A stretch of DNA of 16,023 nt from positions 1 to 16,023 of the forward strand of contig CANQOZ010000021.1 in NCBI GenBank assembly GCA_947625585.1. The letters are read 5' to 3'. Made by a program: the position numbers and the translations under genes. Positions within the stretch are counted from its first letter, which is position 1. Every line of letters starts with the position of its first letter. The notes below the pieces were generated by a model that worked only from the letters and a program-made list of their open reading frames with translations, did no database searches and was not told the DNA's origin. This DNA comes from an uncultured Eubacteriaceae bacterium (lineage in GTDB: Bacteria; Bacillota; Clostridia; Eubacteriales; Eubacteriaceae). Of this stretch, positions 1 to 6,019 are shown one piece after another.

Positions 1-96
1 CGTTATGTTGTAGAAGGTAATACTGGTAGTCCACGACTCGTAAGGATGCAGGAGAGATACGTTAATAATATTTTAGGATACATTAAAATCTTATGA
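1..96 (+). CDS. 3' end of an unrecognised gene, probably element-borne
   Basis: The first frame is open from base 1 to a TGA at 94-96 and gives 31 C-terminal residues, including GSPRLVRMQERYVNN. The start lies outside the window. I do not recognise the family. The frame is credible because the next gene begins at an ATG that overlaps this stop (ATGA), a typical translationally coupled junction, and because codon use (CGA, CTC, GTA, CAG, GAG) matches that neighbour rather than the AT-richer genes to the right. Its position, just inside the repeat region that precedes tRNA-Trp, suggests it belongs to an integrated phage or conjugative element. That last step is inference. Confidence 0.5.
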   Translation, partial: RYVVEGNTGSPRLVRMQERYVNNILGYIKIL

Positions 97-245
97 AACT
101 AATTCATCGATTTGCAAATAATGAGATTGAAGTCGAGGTTGAAGACGTACTGGAAAGCTTATACGACATCGGGGACTTTATCGAGTTTGAAGGTAGGGAT
201 TGGCGTATTCTAGAAAAGAAAGGAAAACGCTATATCCTACGGTGA
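93..245 (+). CDS. 50-residue hypothetical protein, phage/element type
   Basis: This is a small ORF from ATG at 93 to TGA at 243-245. The start overlaps the previous stop as ATGA, so expression is likely by coupling; no strong Shine-Dalgarno is seen. The product is acidic in its first half (NEIEVEVEDVLESLYDIGD) and basic at its end (EKKGKRYILR), with a segment GDFIEFEGRDW that looks like a small beta-rich fold. I see no membrane segment and no catalytic motif. Codons such as GAC, ATC, GAG, GTC and CTG are frequent here and rare in the rest of the window, which fits horizontal origin. A hairpin terminator follows at 271-292. Small coupled genes of this kind are common in prophages and integrative elements. 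The function is unknown. Confidence 0.6.
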   Translation: MKLIHRFANNEIEVEVEDVLESLYDIGDFIEFEGRDWRILEKKGKRYILR

Positions 246-270
246 TATAAAATTATAAAGAGAAAAGGAA

Positions 271-292
271 AAAGCCACTTTTCAGTGGCTTT
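271..292. terminator. Intrinsic terminator hairpin, 9-bp perfect stem
   Basis: AAAGCCACT (271-279) and AGTGGCTTT (284-292) form a perfect stem around a 4-base loop. On the plus strand the stem follows the 50-codon gene, but the bases after it are only mildly U-rich. On the minus strand the stem is followed by a run rich in T (complement of 256-270), so it may also stop the tRNA-Lys/tRNA-Trp transcript coming from the right. Confidence 0.7.
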
Positions 293-309
293 GAATTCTC
301 TCTATTAGT

Positions 310-380
310 GTTACAAACGTGTTACTAATTTGTTACTAACGGTTACGAATAATGACACATTTTGACAAATTTGACACGTT
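310..380. repeat. Phased direct repeats, candidate integrase arm-type sites
   Basis: There are two families of short direct repeats. GTTACNAAY occurs at 310, 321, 332 and 342 (spacing 11, 11, 10). TGACANNTT-like copies occur at 353, 363 and 372 (spacing 10, 9). The near-helical phasing places all copies on one face of the DNA. Arrays of short direct repeats next to a tRNA 3' end are typical of the arm sites bound by the N-terminal domain of tyrosine integrases in Gram-positive prophages and integrative conjugative elements. No integrase gene is in the window, so the assignment rests on the array and its position. Confidence 0.55.
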
Positions 381-423
381 TTAGAATTGAGAACTTCAGT
401 TATTTCCTCGTTTTTATCAAAAA

Positions 424-499
424 TGGCAGGGGTTGAAAGATTTGAACTCTCGGCACGCGGTTTTGGAGACCGCTGCTCTACCAACTGAGCTAAACCCCT
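424..499 (-). tRNA. tRNA-Trp (anticodon CCA)
   Basis: Read on the minus strand, the 7-bp acceptor stem (AGGGGTT with AACCCCT) encloses a D arm, an anticodon loop CTCCAAA in the stem GCGGT/ACCGC, and a T arm with TTCAAAT. The anticodon is CCA (Trp). The 3' CCA is encoded (TGG at 424-426 on the plus strand). It lies 11 bases downstream of tRNA-Lys and is probably cotranscribed with it. Its 3' end faces the repeat array at 310-380, making it a candidate attachment site for an integrated element. Confidence 0.95.
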
Positions 500-510
500 A
501 TGTTTTTAAA

Positions 511-587
511 TGGTAGACCATCGGGGACTCGAACCCCGGACACCCTGATTAAGAGTCAGGTGCTCTAGCCAACTGAGCTAATGATCC
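511..587 (-). tRNA. tRNA-Lys (anticodon CTT)
   Basis: On the minus strand the acceptor arm GGATCAT pairs with ATGGTCT (two G-U pairs). The anticodon stem CCTGA/TCAGG holds the loop CTCTTAA, giving anticodon CTT (Lys, AAG codons). The T arm is CGGGG-TTCGAGT-CCCCG and CCA is encoded at the 3' end. It is the first gene of a two-tRNA unit with tRNA-Trp. Confidence 0.95.
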
Positions 588-599
588 ACAAGTTCTTAT

Positions 600-628
600 A
601 TTATACAAAGTTTTAACAAATAAATCAA
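600..628 (-). promoter_or_regulatory. Promoter of the tRNA-Lys/tRNA-Trp unit
   Basis: Read on the minus strand: a -35 box TTGATT (628-623), a 17-base spacer and a perfect -10 TATAAT (605-600). The expected start is near 593, only about 6 bases before the mature tRNA-Lys. The tRNA-Leu promoter at 3736-3764 has the same -35 and the same ATATAAG run after or overlapping the -10. Confidence 0.85.
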
Positions 629-666
629 GTAAAAATTTAAAGATTTAAAAGATTTAATTATGAAAA

Positions 667-709
667 TTGGTAGCCTACCGAATAAAAAACTATTTGGTAT
701 AGCTACCAA
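667..709 (-). terminator. Long two-part hairpin, terminator of the cellulase operon
   Basis: TTGGTAGC (667-674) pairs with GCTACCAA (702-709). An inner stem TACCGAAT (676-683) pairs with ATTTGGTA (692-699) with one G-U pair. The loop is A-rich on the plus strand. On the minus strand the stem is followed by TTTTCATAATTAAA. It lies about 70 bases after the stop of the GH5 gene, which is late but acceptable for an operon end. No other gene would use it. Confidence 0.65.
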
Positions 710-777
710 ATTATAATCTTAAATTTAACAAATTTATTAATACTTGGTCAAGATTTTATATTCTAACTGAATACTTC

Positions 778-2610
778 TTAATTTGCAATAGAATATGTTA
801 AACCTGATCCACTTTTAACAATAAATCCAACAGATGCAAAATCACCAGGATTAATTGTCTTGTTAAAGTCTACTCCAGATATCGTTAAAGTTTTACCATT
901 TACGGTAAAGTTTCCATTCCAACTATTTTCAACTGTAATGTTTTGACTAAAATTAATTTTTTTAGACCAATTCGATACTGCATTTTGAGTATTATTTTTA
1001 ACAGTTAATTCAAATTGATAATAAGTATCTCCACTTGTCCATGAATTAGTTTGTTTTAATTCATAAACAACATCACCTTTGCCTTGAGATGGTTGGTTTG
1101 GTTGACTAGGCTGTTCTGGTTGACTTGGATTATTTGGTTGGCTCGGTTGTTCTGGCTGATTGGTTCCTGGTATTAAACCTGGTGAATTTAAAACATTTAA
1201 AAGCCATTGTCCTTGACCACTTAAATCATTTGTACCAAATCCAGATATCTTATTACAAGAACTATTAATTAAAGCAGATGATTCGTTCTTATTAGATAAA
1301 CTCCAACAAATATAACTTATACCACGAGAATTTAGTGCTTCAATCCATTGATTAGCTGAGGAAGTATCAAGATTTCCGTTTCCACTAGCATCTGTTATAC
1401 CAAATTCACTTACGAAGATTGGAAGTCCGGCATTATAAGCACTAATCATTGTATTTCTTAAATCATCTTTATGAGTTCCAGCATAAAAATGTAAAGCATA
1501 CATTATATTACTATAACCCGTTATTGGATCCTGTTGGGCTAAATTAACTTGTTGAGACCAGTTAGGCGTTCCTACTATAATAACAGCATCGCTATCATTA
1601 GCTTTTATAACAGGAATGACTTCTTGGGCATATGATTTAATCTGTTGCCAAGTTGTTCCTCCATTTGGTTCATTACAAATTTCATAAATTATATTTGTAT
1701 TGTTCCTGTATTGAGAAGAAATCTCATTAAAGAATGACTTTGCTTGATCTTTATAAGTGTTTGGATTTCCATCACTTAAAATATGCCAATCAACTATAAC
1801 GTATAGACCAGCATTTGTAGCATAATCAATACCTTTTTTTACAAGACTTTTAAGTTCAGCTTGATTTCCACCAGAACAATAACCGTTATATTCGGCTGTA
1901 TACATCGCTAAACGAACAGTATTAGCCTTCCATTGACTACCTAATTCATTAAAGAGTTGTTGATTTACATACTGTGGATACCAGGCTAGGCCGTGAGTAC
2001 TAACACCTCTTAATTGAACTTGTTTTCCATATTGATTAACTAACTTATTTCCTGAAACACTTAAGGCTCCAGAAGCTTTTGTTTCATTAAAATCAATATA
2101 GGAATTGTCAGTTGATCCAGGAGCTTTCCCTCCTTTAGGAACAAGTACAATTTTTATTGCTTCAACTTGTTTATTTCCACCTATTGTTCCAGCAGGATCT
2201 CCATTTTTAGACCAACCCATCCATCCTATATCTTGAACATGAACTTGATAATAAAGGTCATTTCTTTCGGCTATGCTACCTTCTAAAACCATGTTAATAC
2301 ATTCAACTTGAAGATGCCTTCCAGTCGTTCCACTAACTTGATCGTTACGAACTGGTGTCATCCATCCTATATTTTCAACGTGGGTATTATAACTAATTGA
2401 ATCGTTATTATTATTAACCTTACATTTTAGGGCTTCAACCTGTAGAGCTTTTCCTGTTGTTCCAGCTTCTTGACCATTACTTACATAATTTTGCCATCCA
2501 ATATTTTCAACATGAGTAGAGTAACTAATTGTATCGGCTGCAAAAACTGGTAAGTTTGTTAAAAAAAACAATAGGGAACCTAAAAATAAGATTTTAAAAA
2601 AATGTCTCAT
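778..2610 (-). CDS. Secreted GH5 endoglucanase with three ChW repeats and a CBM2
   Basis: This 610-residue secreted enzyme is predicted to cut beta-1,4-glucan (cellulose) internally. Residues 1-24 are a Sec signal peptide with likely cleavage near VFA/A. Three ChW repeats follow (about 27-62, 70-107, 119-156), each with the HV-(E/Q)-(N/D)-IGW signature. The GH5 catalytic domain spans about 180-476: R233, the NEP acid/base E314, H374 and Y376, the nucleophile E402 in SEFG, and W436. The RGVSTHGL and VDWH motifs suggest subfamily GH5_2. A Pro/Gln/Asn/Ser-rich linker (about 479-510) joins a C-terminal CBM2-type module (about 514-610) with W524, W548 and W564 but no disulfide cysteine pair. The catalytic set is complete. 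ChW repeats occur in clostridial surface and secreted proteins. It is the last gene of an operon, 12 bases after the lipoprotein gene. The ribosome binding site is weak, so coupling is likely. Confidence 0.93.
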   Translation of the reverse strand: MRHFFKILFLGSLLFFLTNLPVFAADTISYSTHVENIGWQNYVSNGQEAGTTGKALQVEALKCKVNNNNDSISYNTHVENIGWMTPVRNDQVSGTTGRHLQVECINMVLEGSIAERNDLYYQVHVQDIGWMGWSKNGDPAGTIGGNKQVEAIKIVLVPKGGKAPGSTDNSYIDFNETKASGALSVSGNKLVNQYGKQVQLRGVSTHGLAWYPQYVNQQLFNELGSQWKANTVRLAMYTAEYNGYCSGGNQAELKSLVKKGIDYATNAGLYVIVDWHILSDGNPNTYKDQAKSFFNEISSQYRNNTNIIYEICNEPNGGTTWQQIKSYAQEVIPVIKANDSDAVIIVGTPNWSQQVNLAQQDPITGYSNIMYALHFYAGTHKDDLRNTMISAYNAGLPIFVSEFGITDASGNGNLDTSSANQWIEALNSRGISYICWSLSNKNESSALINSSCNKISGFGTNDLSGQGQWLLNVLNSPGLIPGTNQPEQPSQPNNPSQPEQPSQPNQPSQGKGDVVYELKQTNSWTSGDTYYQFELTVKNNTQNAVSNWSKKINFSQNITVENSWNGNFTVNGKTLTISGVDFNKTINPGDFASVGFIVKSGSGLTYSIAN

Positions 2611-2622
2611 CTAATCTACTTT

Positions 2623-3063
2623 CTAATCGAAAACTTTGGTCAAAATATAATTGGTTCCGGTGGTTTCTGTTAATTCCAATGTATTATTGGAGTCTTCTAA
2701 TTGAATGTAAAATTCAAGAGAACCTAAATCTTCACTGGTAAAATCTTCATATTTTAAGCCTGTACTTTGAACATCTTCTATATTTAATACCAGTCGGTTC
2801 CCGTCTATTTCGTAATTGCCCGTTTCAGTTAAAACTACTTCTTCTTCGGAATCAGATCCAAATCCAGTTCCACTAAAAGAAAATGTTTTATCTTCATTTA
2901 GAGTTAAGGTTACCTTTTCGACATCATCAGTAGATTCCCAAGTACCATACAATAAATTCTTATCAATACTAGTCGTTTCATCATATTGTTCTGATGATCC
3001 ACAAGCAGTAAGACTTAACATGATTAATGGAAGTAGTAGTATAATCGTTATTTTTTTAAACAA
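2623..3063 (-). CDS. Small lipoprotein, lipocalin-like beta fold
   Basis: The 146-residue protein has a lipoprotein signal peptide: basic FKK, a hydrophobic core, then the lipobox LTAC with lipidated C21. The mature part contains LYGTWESTDD, TLNEDKTFSFSG and GNYEIDGNRLVLNI, a pattern of strands and a 'GTW...DGNxL' signature seen in lipocalin-like lipoprotein families such as DUF5640. It has no catalytic motif. The start codon is TTG at 3063: the frame upstream is closed by TAG at 3081-3079 with no ATG or GTG between, and the next ATG would destroy the signal peptide. No clear Shine-Dalgarno precedes it, but it begins 7 bases after the flavodoxin stop, so coupling is likely. It would sit on the outer face of the membrane. 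The role is unknown. Confidence 0.8.
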   Translation of the reverse strand: MFKKITIILLLPLIMLSLTACGSSEQYDETTSIDKNLLYGTWESTDDVEKVTLTLNEDKTFSFSGTGFGSDSEEEVVLTETGNYEIDGNRLVLNIEDVQSTGLKYEDFTSEDLGSLEFYIQLEDSNNTLELTETTGTNYILTKVFD

Positions 3064-3070
3064 TAGAAAT

Positions 3071-3553
3071 TTAAATATCTAGGGAGGCTACCCAATTATC
3101 AATAACTTTTTGATCTGGGTTTCCATTTAAAACCTTACCTGGTAACCATTTAACAGACGGAGGACAGATTGCTTTTAAGTCCTTCTGAGCTAAATCAATA
3201 TTGCTACCACCTGAAGTTGCAAATAGAATTATTGTCTTATTATCTAACCCATAACTATCTAAAAAAGTCTTTATGATATTAGGACAGGTATACCACCAAA
3301 TCGGAAAACCAAGGAAGATCGTATCGTAATTTTCCATTCCAGTAACCTTATTAGCTATTTTTGGTCTACTGTTTTGGTCATTATGTTCAATGCTTGCACG
3401 TGATTCTGGATTTCTCCAGTTAATATCACTTGTTGTATATGGAGTTTCTGCTTCGATTTCAAAAAGAGTACCATCTGTAGCTTTTGCAATTTTTTCAGCT
3501 ACACGTTTTGTAACTCCAGAAATTGAAAAGTAGGCAACTAGAATTTTACTCAA
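3071..3553 (-). CDS. Flavodoxin family protein
   Basis: This 160-residue flavodoxin-like protein (PF12682 type) carries FMN and probably serves in electron transfer or as a small NAD(P)H-dependent reductase in the cytoplasm. It begins with strand KILVAYFS followed by the phosphate-binding loop SISGVTKRVAEKI. The second FMN-contact segment is IFLGFPIWWYTCP, and a third loop has FATSGGSN. The length is normal. The start is TTG at 3553, chosen because a strong AAGGAGAG site lies a correct distance upstream and no ATG is available there. A -35/-10 promoter at 3587-3615 drives it as the first gene of the operon with the lipoprotein and cellulase genes. It has no obvious functional link to cellulose breakdown, so the grouping may be accidental. 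Confidence 0.88.
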   Translation of the reverse strand: MSKILVAYFSISGVTKRVAEKIAKATDGTLFEIEAETPYTTSDINWRNPESRASIEHNDQNSRPKIANKVTGMENYDTIFLGFPIWWYTCPNIIKTFLDSYGLDNKTIILFATSGGSNIDLAQKDLKAICPPSVKWLPGKVLNGNPDQKVIDNWVASLDI

Positions 3554-3586
3554 TGTATCTCTCCTTTTTAAAAAATTCTGTGGTAA

Positions 3587-3615
3587 ATTTTATTAAAAAA
3601 GAGATTTTATGACAA
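3587..3615 (-). promoter_or_regulatory. Promoter of the flavodoxin-lipoprotein-cellulase operon
   Basis: On the minus strand TTGTCA (3615-3610, 5/6 match) and TAAAAT (3592-3587, 5/6 match) are separated by exactly 17 bases. The predicted start is near 3580, about 27 bases before the TTG start of the flavodoxin gene. No operator-like inverted repeat or catabolite repression site was seen around it. Confidence 0.75.
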
Positions 3616-3644
3616 TAAAATTTGAATTCATTAAAAAGAAAAAG

Positions 3645-3725
3645 TGCGAGAGATGGGATTCGAACCCACATGCTATAAGCATACGCTTCTGAGACGTACT
3701 TGTCTGCCAGTTCCAACACTCTCGC
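3645..3725 (-). tRNA. tRNA-Leu (anticodon CAG)
   Basis: A class II tRNA with a long variable arm on the minus strand. The acceptor GCGAGAG pairs with CTCTCGC, the anticodon stem TACGT/GCGTA holds loop CTCAGAA (anticodon CAG, reads CUG), and the T arm has TTCGAAT. The discriminator is A (3645). The CCA end is not encoded, unlike the two tRNAs at 424-587. A run CTTTTTCTTTTT follows the 3' end directly and could end transcription, although no separate hairpin precedes it. Confidence 0.93.
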
Positions 3726-3735
3726 AAGAACTTAT

Positions 3736-3764
3736 ATTTTACTAAGAAATTGAGAAGAAATCAA
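3736..3764 (-). promoter_or_regulatory. Promoter of tRNA-Leu
   Basis: On the minus strand TTGATT (3764-3759), a 17-base spacer and TAAAAT (3741-3736), followed by ATAAG. It is organised like the tRNA-Lys promoter. It ends 5 bases before the ATG of the divergent gene at 3769, so it occupies the region where that gene's leader would lie. Confidence 0.8.
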
Positions 3765-3768
3765 GTTT

Positions 3769-4107
3769 ATGGAAAGAAATAAAAACTGGATCCTTTTAGT
3801 AATAATAATAATCTTACTTTTAACTGGCTGTTTTTATTATTTTACTAATTATAATACTCCTGGTTTAAAGGTTCGTGTTTCACGGGATAATGAGGTAATT
3901 GACGAACTTAGTTTAAATGAAGATATTCAAAAGGATTATGATAATAATGGTGAAATAAATACTTTGGTTATTAAAAACAATTCGGCTGATGTTATTTCTG
4001 CTAATTGTAAAAATCAAGTCTGTGTGGACTCTAAAACAATATCGAATGTAGGAGAGACTATTGTTTGTTTACCACATAAATTGATTTTCGAAGTGGTGGA
4101 GAATTGA
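3769..4107 (+). CDS. Membrane-anchored NusG domain II protein
   Basis: A 112-residue protein with one N-terminal hydrophobic segment (residues 7-26) and an exported beta-rich domain of the NusG_II type (PF07009). The signature is the cysteine pattern C80-x4-C85 and then the C100 of VCLPHKL, with G-x-E-I-N-T-L-V-I before it. LLLTGC at 16-21 also matches a lipobox, so it could be a lipoprotein rather than a single-span protein; the sequence alone does not settle this. The family often sits beside Gx transporters and flavin- or Rnf-related genes in Clostridia, but its biochemical role is not established. It is first in a three-gene operon and its stop overlaps the next start. Its promoter is unclear: the only -10-like box (TATATT at 3733) overlaps the tRNA-Leu promoter. 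Confidence 0.82.
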   Translation: MERNKNWILLVIIIILLLTGCFYYFTNYNTPGLKVRVSRDNEVIDELSLNEDIQKDYDNNGEINTLVIKNNSADVISANCKNQVCVDSKTISNVGETIVCLPHKLIFEVVEN

Positions 4108-4589
4108 GCACTAAAAAGTTAGTCAATTTAAGTCTGTTTACTTTACTAGCTCTAATTTTAAATTATGTTGAAGTACTAATTCCGATACCAATACCTGTAC
4201 CAGGAGCTAAGCTTGGTTTAGCAAACATAATTACTTTAATATGTTTACTTAAATATGGCGTTAGAGATACTTTTTTAGTTATTTTAGCTAGGATTCTTTT
4301 AAGTGGATTTCTTTTTGGATCGGCTAGCAGCATAATTTACTCCTTTGCAGGAGCAACTACGAGTCTGCTTTTTATGCAAGTTCTAATCCATTTTAAATTT
4401 CATATTATAATTGTTAGTATTGTCGGTGGAATTACCCATAATCTAGGACAACTAGCTTTAGCTAGTGCTGTTATGGAATCCATCCCACTATTTTTATCTT
4501 ATGGAATTCCTTTAGCCGTAATTGGTTTTATAACTGGTTTATTAATAGGAATTATCACGACATTATTTTATAAACGTTTACATTATTAA
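4104..4589 (+). CDS. Gx transporter family protein (heptaprenyl diphosphate synthase component I type)
   Basis: A 161-residue integral membrane protein with five or six hydrophobic segments and the family signature of PF07456: IPIPIPVPGAKLGLANIITL near 26-45, then LLKYGVRD and LARILLSG. Databases call this family heptaprenyl diphosphate synthase component I, but it is a membrane protein related to small-molecule transporters and has no prenyltransferase motif (no DDxxD). The start is TTG at 4104, which overlaps the previous stop as TTGA and has a good GGTGGAG site 2-3 bases further upstream than the spacer minimum. No ATG is available near the conserved N-terminus. The overlap with the NusG_II gene is the usual pairing of these families and suggests they act together. 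The substrate is unknown. Confidence 0.85.
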   Translation: MSTKKLVNLSLFTLLALILNYVEVLIPIPIPVPGAKLGLANIITLICLLKYGVRDTFLVILARILLSGFLFGSASSIIYSFAGATTSLLFMQVLIHFKFHIIIVSIVGGITHNLGQLALASAVMESIPLFLSYGIPLAVIGFITGLLIGIITTLFYKRLHY

Positions 4590-4597
4590 AGGTTTTT

Positions 4598-5761
4598 ATG
4601 GATTATTATAAACAAGCTCTTAAAGAACATAAGGATTTAAAAGGAAAATTAGAAGTAAAGTCAAAAATAAAAGTTGACTCAAAGGATAAATTAAGTACAG
4701 CCTATACACCTGGAGTTGCAGCTCCTTGCTTAGAAATCAAAAATAATAAAAATGAAGTTTATACTTATACAGGTAAAGGAAATACTATTGCAATTGTAAC
4801 TGATGGAACAGCTGTCTTAGGTCTGGGTGATATTGGTCCGGAAGCTAGTCTTCCTGTTATGGAAGGAAAAGCAGTTTTATTTAATGAATTTGCTAACATT
4901 AATGCTATTCCTATCTGTTTAAACACTAAAGATACAGATGAAATAGTTCAAACAGTTATTAATATATCACCGACTTTGGGTGGAATTAACTTGGAAGATA
5001 TATCAGCACCAAGATGTTTTGAAATAGAAAAAAAGCTAATAGATAGTTTAAATATTCCGGTTTTCCATGATGATCAACATGGAACAGCTGTAGTAGTAAC
5101 GGCTGCTTTAATTAACGCTTTAAAGTTAAATGGTAAAAAGCCAGAAGATTTAAGGGTAGTAATTAATGGAGCTGGAGCTGCTGGAACAGCCATCGCTAGG
5201 ATGTTAATGGATTTAGGTGTTAAAGATCTTATTGTATTAAATTCAAGAGGAATTTTAGATCCTCAAGATTTAACTTTAGATGAAGATAGAGTTGAACTAG
5301 CAAAAATAACAAATCCAAGAAATATTAAAGGTGGTTTAAGTGATGCCATAAAAGAAAGTGATGTTTTCATTGGTGTTTCTGTTAAAGATGTTTTAAGCCA
5401 GGAAGATATTAAGTCAATGAATGAAAATCCAATCATTTTTGCAATGGCAAATCCAGATCCGGAAATCAATCCTGCTTTAGCTAAAGAAGCTGGAGCCTTT
5501 ATTGTTGGTACTGGTAGAAGTGATTATGAAAACCAAATAAATAATGTTCTTGCTTTTCCAGGTATTTTTAGAGGTGCTCTAGATTCTAAAGCTGAAAAAA
5601 TTACGCCTGAAATGAAAATTGCTGCGGCTAAAGCATTAGCTGATGTCTTAGAACCGGATGAACTCTCCGTTACAACAATCTTACCTGAACCTTTTGATCA
5701 AAGAGTAACTCCAGCAGTTTCTGAAGCCGTTGCTAAAGCTTGGTCAAAAAATAGTAAATAA
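4598..5761 (+). CDS. Malic enzyme, NAD(P)-dependent (oxaloacetate-decarboxylating)
   Basis: A 387-residue cytosolic enzyme converting malate to pyruvate and CO2 with reduction of NAD(P)+. It is the short bacterial form without the C-terminal phosphotransacetylase-like domain of MaeB. Visible landmarks are Y36 in TAYTPGVA, K91 in MEGKAVLF, metal ligands around E133/D134 and D158/D159 (HDDQHGTA), the Rossmann loop GAGAAGTA at 191-198, and the ANPDPEI and NNVLAFPGIFRGALD motifs. All expected catalytic residues are present. AAAGG 6 bases before the ATG supports the start and overlaps the stop of the Gx gene, so it is translated from the same transcript. It links C4 acids to pyruvate and supplies reduced cofactor. 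Cofactor preference cannot be settled from the NSRG segment after the second strand. Confidence 0.94.
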   Translation: MDYYKQALKEHKDLKGKLEVKSKIKVDSKDKLSTAYTPGVAAPCLEIKNNKNEVYTYTGKGNTIAIVTDGTAVLGLGDIGPEASLPVMEGKAVLFNEFANINAIPICLNTKDTDEIVQTVINISPTLGGINLEDISAPRCFEIEKKLIDSLNIPVFHDDQHGTAVVVTAALINALKLNGKKPEDLRVVINGAGAAGTAIARMLMDLGVKDLIVLNSRGILDPQDLTLDEDRVELAKITNPRNIKGGLSDAIKESDVFIGVSVKDVLSQEDIKSMNENPIIFAMANPDPEINPALAKEAGAFIVGTGRSDYENQINNVLAFPGIFRGALDSKAEKITPEMKIAAAKALADVLEPDELSVTTILPEPFDQRVTPAVSEAVAKAWSKNSK

Positions 5762-6019
5762 TATGGTTGAGTTCACTTAATTTGAAATTACAAGCTATAT
5801 TAATCGAATCGAGAAAGAATAAAATAATTAAAATAAAATTTGAAGTTTTCCTATTTGCCATGAAATATTAAATTAATAAAGCTAAAAAGTTGATGCTTAA
5901 CGCATCGATAAAATTAGAAAATGATAATTTAGGATTCATAAAGTTTCACAACACCTAAAAGTTAATAAGGAGAGGAAGTCACTCCAGAATTTATCATGGA
6001 GTCTTAGCTTAATAACTGC
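5762..6019 (+). promoter_or_regulatory. 258-base leader region of the AGCS symporter gene
   Basis: There is no convincing gene here. It holds a small hairpin GATGC/GCATC (5892-5906) and, near the 3' end, segments that can pair in two exclusive ways: GGAG at 5969-5972 with CTCC at 5982-5985, or ACTCCA (5981-5986) with TGGAGT (5997-6002). The symporter ATG at 6020 has no Shine-Dalgarno at normal distance; the nearest GGAG is about 17 bases away, inside the second hairpin. This layout resembles a regulated leader. I could not match it to the glycine riboswitch or another class I know. No clear terminator of the malic enzyme operon is visible, so read-through is possible. Confidence 0.4.

Noticed and set aside
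16..245. Toxin-antitoxin pair
   Set aside because: Two small coupled genes fit in size, but neither shows a toxin or DNA-binding antitoxin motif, and the first is cut by the window edge.
310..380. CRISPR array
   Set aside because: The repeat units are only 9 bases with 1-2 base gaps; there are no unique spacers of 25-40 bases.
2816..3082. Plus-strand ORF of 88 codons
   Set aside because: It is antisense to the lipoprotein gene, has no ribosome binding site, and its sequence is just the complement of a well supported CDS.
5263..5469. Minus-strand ORF of 68 codons
   Set aside because: It lies wholly inside the malic enzyme gene in antisense, with no ribosome binding site or family likeness.
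5893..5958. 21-codon leader peptide before the symporter gene
   Set aside because: It has no ribosome binding site and no regulatory codon run; more likely a chance ORF.
5940..6019. Glycine riboswitch
   Set aside because: GGAGAG at 5969 is reminiscent, but the conserved GCCGAAGGRGCAA-type core and the second aptamer parts are absent.
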